A stretch of 64,000 nt of DNA from Maea johnstoni (Eukaryota > Annelida > Polychaeta > Spionida > Magelonidae). The notes beneath the pieces were generated by a model. It worked only from the letters and a program-made list of their open reading frames with translations. It ran no database searches and was not told the DNA's origin. This document shows positions 58,530-64,000 of this stretch, in pieces. Made by a program: the position numbers and the translations under genes. The stretch covers positions 21,158,297-21,222,296 of the forward strand of contig OZ012685.1 in the NCBI GenBank assembly GCA_963942565.1, read 5' to 3'. The stretch's first letter is position 1. Each line of letters opens with the position of its first letter.

Positions 58530-59840
58530 GACTCTAAATAATCCATCCTGCCCATTTGTGGATTTTCTTTGATCCCCACAATCGTAAGAAAACAACTTTG
58601 AAAAAAACGGAAGTAGTAAATATTTTTATCGCGATTTCAGCAGTCAGTATATATACCCTTCTCACCATGAGTGTAGTATGCAGTCCTGAAGTTAGCAGAC
58701 CTTTAATCCTGCCATCCCTTCCGTTCTCACTGTTGTTGTATTTTAGATAAAGATATGATTTTAATTGTTTTGGGTGACAGGAAAAGTGTGTACTGTTATA
58801 ATTTATTGGTCACAAACTTATAAGCCCAAAGAGCATGTAATGCGAATGCATGGGATGGCAGGGTTAATGGTCTGCATACTTCAGGATTGCATTTTCACTC
58901 ATGGTGAGAAGGGTGCCAAGGGACATAACTGCAGGCAGCACTCATAGAAACTGGCTTCGACATCATACTGCATCTACACCAAAGAGCATCATAGGAACTT
59001 GATTCAACTGACAACCCAAAATAGTAAGCATACATTAAATTGAAATAAATACAAAAGTATCAATACAAAACTATCACTCAATATACAATTTTATAAAAAC
59101 ACATCCACAAAATATAGAAACCATGCAAATCTTCACTGTCCCTCAAACAAAACAATTACTGTTTAAAGAAGATATTGTGTCGGTGTGATAATATAAGATT
59201 GCATTTGGTGAGATATGTTTTGTGTTGATATTTTTGTGTTGCTTTGATGGTATGTATGACTCTAAATAATCCATCCTGCCCATTTGTGGATTTTTTTTGT
59301 TCCCCACAATCGTAAAAAAACAACTTTGAAAAAAACGGAAGTAGTAAATATTTTTATCGCGATTTCAGCAGTCAGTATATATACCCTTCTCACCATGAGT
59401 GTAGTATGCAGTCCTGAAGTTAGCAGACCTTTAACCCTGCCATCCCTTCCGTTCTCACTGTTGTTGTGTTTTAGATAAAGATATGATTTTAATTGTTTTG
59501 GGTGACAGGAAAAGTGTGTACTGTCATAGAAACTGGCTTCGACATCATACTGCATCTACACCAAAGAGCATCATAGGAACTTGATTTACCTGACAACCCA
59601 AAATAGTAAGCATACATTAAATTGAAATAAATACAAAAGTATCAATACAAAACTATCACTCAATATACAATTTTATAAAAACACATACACAAAATATAGA
59701 AACCATGCAAATCTTCACTGTCCCTCAAACAAAACAATTACTGTTTAAAGAAGATATTGTGTCGGTGTGATAATATAAGATTGCATTTGGTGAGATATGT
59801 TTTGTGTTGATATTTTTGTGTTGCTTTGATGGTATGTATG
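58530..59840 (+). repeat. tandem duplication, ~730-bp unit; second copy shortened
   Basis: CTCTAAATAATCCATCCTGC starts copies at about 58530 and 59259. They are nearly identical except that copy 2 lacks ~150 bp after GTGTGTACTGT (59524). Copy 1 holds inverted arms (58656-58720 and 58850-58917, about 90% alike) starting ACCCTTCTCACCATGAGTG; copy 2 lost the right arm. Confidence 0.85.
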
Positions 59841-59849
59841 ATTATTTTT

Positions 59850-60010
59850 TCAGGTTGCATGGTGTAGGTGAAGTAGCAGACCTGAAGTATGCAGGCTTCT
59901 ACCCTTTGATGCCGATGCCGGTCCCATACCCCTTCAACCCAGTGCTCGGGCCCAAGCAGCATCTCCCTGTATTGTATCGCCCAAGATGCAAAACAAACGA
60001 AAATACTGAT
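59850..60010. other. GC-richer insert with an exon-like look, unidentified
   Basis: Open after TTATTTTTTCAG (59853) as LHGVGEVADLKYAGFYPL and so on, but the minus strand is also open, there is no paired donor, and it shares GCAGACCTGAAGTATGCAGG with the neighbouring repeat arm. Probably a repeat fragment. Confidence 0.3.
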
Positions 60011-60019
60011 CAAAATAAA

Positions 60020-63000
60020 GGGAAAATTACAAAGTTTGTGTTTCTGATGTATTTTTTAACACTATTAGGTATGATAGAAAGATAAAGAAGTTCAAAGAAT
60101 GGGAATTTTTTTTGAAATTGTTCTAGACTGATATTTAATGTACATTCACAAACTGGCTCTTATAGTTGTATTTCTTGGCACTATTAGGTGTGATAAAAAG
60201 ATAAAGAAATTCAAAAATAGGGAAGTTTTTTTAAGTGCGGATTTAGATAGAAATCTTATGAAAAGTTTGGAAGATATGTGTTTCAGATGTATTTTTTGGC
60301 ACTATTAGGTGTGATAAAAAGATAAAGAAGTTCAAATAAAAGGAAATTGTTTTAAATTGCTCCAAACTGATATTAATGTCTATTCACAAACTTGGTTTTT
60401 GATTAAAAAGTCTAAGTATCATCAGCAGCATTACAAGTGTGTATCAGTCTATTTTAGGTTTAAGTACAAAGTTATTGCATGCATATTGGGTTTCTTGTAG
60501 TGCTGGACCTGCTTTAGTGGCGGAAGATCATGGCCAGGGGCATATGTCCCTTAAGGGGCCATATGGTTGATATTTGTGCATGTTTGCATTCAGGCAGTGT
60601 TTGGCCATTTTCATGTAAAGGTAAGTCACGGACTAAAGTTCTTCAGGCAGCAGCATATTAGTTGTGGCAAGCATGCTGCTGGTGGGGTTTTGTTGGCTGT
60701 CATTTGCAGTGCTGGTTGTAGGCTTTTCCCATTCATGTTTGGTGATCTACTGGATTAGTGGTGGTGAGTTTGCCATAGTTTCTTGGATAGCTAGGAGTGG
60801 GTTATAGTTTTCGAAAATATTTGAGGGAGGGTTTTAGATAGAATTCTTTTGAAAAAATTGAGGGATATGTGTTTCAGTTGTATTTTTTGGCACTATTAGG
60901 TATGATAAAAAGATAAAGAATTTCAGTGGAAGGGAAATGTTTTAACTGTCCAGGTTTGGGGGTTTTGGAGCATTTTTCCAGGGAAAAAATTGAATAGTTT
61001 GTGTTTCTGATGTATTTATTGGCACTATTAGGTATGATAAAAAGATAAAGAAGTTCAAGAAAGTTGAATTTTTTTTAAAATGTTCTAAGCTGATATTTAA
61101 TGTCCATTCACAAGCTTGGCTCTTATAGTTCATCATCAGGTAGCAAAATCACATAATCCAGGAACATATGCCCCTTAAGGGACCATAAGGTTGATCCTTG
61201 TGCATGTTTGCACTCAGGCAGTGTTTGGTCATTTTCATGTAAAGGTAAGTCACGGACTAATGTTCTTCAGGCAGCAGCAGGTAAGTTGTGGCAAGCATGC
61301 TATTGGTGGGGTTTTGTTGACTCTCATTTGCAGTGCAGGATGTGGGCTTTTCCCATTCATGTTTGGTGATCTACTGGATGAGTGATGGTGGGTTTGTCAT
61401 AGTTTCTTGGATAGCTAGAAGTGGGTTATAATTTTGGGAAATATTTGGGGGAGGGTTTTAGATAGAATTCTTATGAAAAAATTGTAGGATATGTGTTTCA
61501 GATGTATTTTTTGGCACTATTAGGTATGATAGAAAGATAAAGAATTTAAGGAAAAAGGAAAATGTTTTAAAATGCTCCAAACATATATTTAATGTCCTTT
61601 CACAAAGTTGGCTCGTATATTTTTTCATCTGGTTGCAATATCACATGAACCAGGGGCATATGCCCCTAAAGGGTACATAAGGTTGATCCCTGTTCATGTT
61701 TGCTTTTAGGCAGTGTTTGGCCATCTTCATGTAAATGTTTTGTGTTACTTTGATGATATGTCAGATGTCAAATTTTTAACCCCGCCCCCCATCGCTCTCT
61801 TTTTCTGAAGTATGTGTGTTAAAATGTTCATGTTTATATTTGGCGGATAGGCTTAGTGATTAGTTTAGTTTGTCAAAAGTTGCATTTTATTTATGCGTGC
61901 TGAATTTTAGGTTATGATGAAATTTTTTATTCGCTGTTTAACTGTTGGTCTTTTTTAATATTTGAGAGCCGGCACTTATTTTAATGCATGGGCTTTGTTG
62001 TATATACTTAGCTTATGTGTTAACATTTTGTGTTGTGGGGGAGAGTCACAAGCCTCTGTTAAGGGGGAGTGGATTTTTGGCTGTTGGCAACATGTTTGAT
62101 TTTGATGTGGTGTTATTTGCAGGCAGCCAGTCAGTTTGTTACATGCATCAGTGATTGACTTTAACATTTTCAGACAGGAGCAGATTTGGCTCCCAGGATT
62201 TTAAGTTTAGGGGCTATTAAATTCCTGTGCGGCCACCACGACGGTATGGTTTTGCCAGGGGTGCATTGTCCAGGTTTGGGGATCTTGGGGCATGCTCCCA
62301 GGGAAAAGTTTGAAAGGTTTGTGTTTCAGCTGTATTTTTTGGCACTATTAGGTATGATGAAAAGATAAAGAATTTCAAAAAAAGGAAAAGTTTTTAAAAT
62401 GCTTTAAGCTGATATTTAATGTCCGTTCACAAACTTGGCTCCTATAATTCATCATCTGGTAGCAAAATCACATGGTTCAGGGGCATATGCCCTTTAAGGG
62501 ACCATAAGGTTGATCCCTGTGCATGTTTGCATTCTGGCAGTGTTTGGCCATTTTCATGTAAGGGTAAGTCACGGACTAAAGTTCTTCAGGCAGCATTAAG
62601 TAAGTTGTGGCAAGCATGCTATTGGTGGGGTTTTGTTGACTGTCATTTGCAGTGCAGGATGTGGGCTGTTCCGTTCATGTTTGGTGATCTACTGGATAGG
62701 TGATGGTGGGTGGTGAGTTTGTCAAAGTTTCTGGATAGCTAGAAGTGGGTTATAGTTTTGGAAAATATTTGAGGGAGGGTTTTAGATAGAAATCTTATGA
62801 AAAATTTGAAAGATATGTGTTTCAGATGTATTTTTTGGCACTATTAGGTATGATAAAAAGATAAAGAATTTCATAAAAAAGGAAAATGTTTTATAGTGCT
62901 CCAAACTGATATTAATGTCTATTCACAAACTTGGTTTTTGATTAAAAAGTCTGTAAGTATCATCAGCAGCATTACAAGTGTGTATCAGTCTGTAACCACT
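60020..63000 (+). repeat. complex repeat array of ~0.5-0.8 kb units
   Basis: GTGTTTCAGATGTATTTTTT, GGCACTATTAGGTATGATAA and AAAAGATAAAGAA recur about eight times. The longer module CCTTAAGGGACCATAAGG, CAGGCAGTGTTTGGCCATTT, TCACGGACTAAAGTTCTTCA and TTTGGTGATCTACTGGAT occurs near 60.54, 61.17 and 62.48 kb, with a partial copy at 61.66. The 63-94 codon frames across the module are alike because the DNA is repeated. It could derive from a decayed transposon; I do not recognise the protein. Confidence 0.75.
61740..62170. other. non-array stretch inside the repeat block
   Basis: Sequence with AACCCCGCCCCCCATCGC and GGCAGCCAGTCAGTTTG that does not match the units on either side; no gene seen. Confidence 0.4.
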
Positions 63001-63124
63001 AACGAAAAAACACAAAAATCAGAAAAATTTCAAAATAGCAAAATATTAAAAAAACAAAAAATTGCAAATGATTAACTACAAAAAGACATACAAGGAATCA
63101 ACCTCTTGACGCCACTGGCGTCTA

Positions 63125-63445
63125 TCTTGTTATAGTTTCTTTCTGTATGAAATATGAACTTAAAAAAGAACCTTTTTTGTAGCTTGATTTCTGATTCGGT
63201 AAGATGGGTTCTCATGATAAAATCATTGGGATAGAGAAAATGTTAAAATCTCGAGTTGTTGGCAAAGATCAAAGAAACATACATTTGTATCCACTTTCCG
63301 AATGAAATATGAACTTCGAATGTGAGGAATCCTTTTTACGACTTGATTTCTGATTTCATGCATTAGGATCATGAGATAAAATCGTTGGGATTTGGGAAAT
63401 GCTGAGGTCTCGAGTAAGCTGGGCGGGATCAGAGAAACGGCAAAA
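63125..63445. repeat. two tandem ~163-bp units
   Basis: GAATGAAATATGAACTT / CTGTATGAAATATGAACTT, CTTGATTTCTGATT, GATAAAATC.TTGGGAT and GATCAGAGAAAC / GATCAAAGAAAC recur 163 bp apart. Confidence 0.75.
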
Positions 63446-63469
63446 CACTCTAGCCGTAAGCTAATTAGC

Positions 63470-64000
63470 AACACATATTACTACACTGCGACAAGCAGTC
63501 GGCCCTAGAATTAGATTTGAGTGTTAATTTTTGGACCACTGCTTGTCGTCAGCGCACGGAAAAACCTGGCAGCTCACATGTCTAGAATCCAAAATGGCCT
63601 CCGTTGAGACGGGCACGAATCGTGTGACAGAGCCTGGGTTATGTATGGCAGGATTAGCACTTGTTAAAGAAGAAATGTGGGGCAATTATAATGATCAGGC
63701 TGACGGCTTAACATGAACTGGAAGGGGCCTTGTCGAAAACAGTTGATATTTGTAGCTAACAAAGCACAAGTGTACTTTGTTAATGGAGGCCGCGATGAGC
63801 ATTTCTTTATTAAACTTGACAGAGGCCAGCAAGTTGTCGTTCTGGATAATTCCTCTTTGCCGTTGAAAGACGCCGGCATATATCTTTAATGCATGTGTTT
63901 AATGAGTGAAATGTGTTGTTTGTGGGATGAGGCAGGCGCTGTTTACCTCAGCTTAAAGGCTCAGCAGGTGGGGCAGCTACAGGCTTAAAGGTCAAACAAT
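63470..64000. other. complex GC-richer island at the window end
   Basis: Unique text with CACGAATCGTGTGACAG, GGGGCAATTATAATGATCAG and GGAGGCCGCGATGAGC. It starts with a stem-loop (GACAAGCAGT near 63491 and ACTGCTTGTC near 63538). Short opposing frames only. Confidence 0.35.

Overview
The window looks like AT-rich, gene-poor DNA from an animal, most likely a marine invertebrate (a mollusc or other spiralian, or an invertebrate deuterostome; the species cannot be fixed). The basis is spliced exons with GT-AG introns of 0.4-2 kb, a bilaterian protein family, tRNA-derived SINEs whose tails end in TTTCCTCCACC, several MITE families, and very long (AT)n, (GA)n and (CTA)n tracts. One (AT)n tract ends in a 200-bp run of N, an assembly gap.

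One protein-coding gene is supported, on the + strand at about 4.5-10.5 kb. It is the 3' part of a CDR2/CDR2L (cerebellar degeneration-related protein 2) homologue: four recognisable coding exons, a candidate in-frame 24-nt microexon, a stop at 10,030-10,032 and a polyA signal at 10,538. About 407 residues are in view. The first coding exon, which should carry the start codon, was not found and probably lies upstream of base 1. A pogo-like MITE and a row of three CRE-type sites lie in the intron just before the third visible exon.

From about 10.6 to 64 kb there is no gene I can support. This 53-kb stretch mixes three things. (1) Transposon debris: at least 12 copies of a quasi-palindromic TTAA-flanked MITE (family A), about 6 copies of a second TTAA-type MITE (family B), three hAT-like elements (one with a perfect 8-bp target duplication, one nested in a family-A copy), a Tc1/mariner-type element with long arms, two tRNA-derived SINE families, and two unusual large elements built from short perfect palindromes and bounded by (TA)n DNA (11.7-12.7 kb and 29.2-31.2 kb). 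(2) Tandem arrays with 50-150 bp units, plus larger duplicated blocks at 56.7-63.0 kb. One of these is a 601-bp duplicated module packed with NRF1-, CCAAT-, E-box- and YY1-like sites. (3) About fifteen islands of complex, higher-GC, non-repetitive sequence (for example 38.2-39.2, 48.1-48.9, 50.4-51.1 and 54.0-54.4 kb) rich in homeodomain, POU, FOX and CRE-like words. They read like conserved non-coding elements. With several good CTCF-like sites they suggest the regulatory landscape of a developmental gene outside the window; this is inference.
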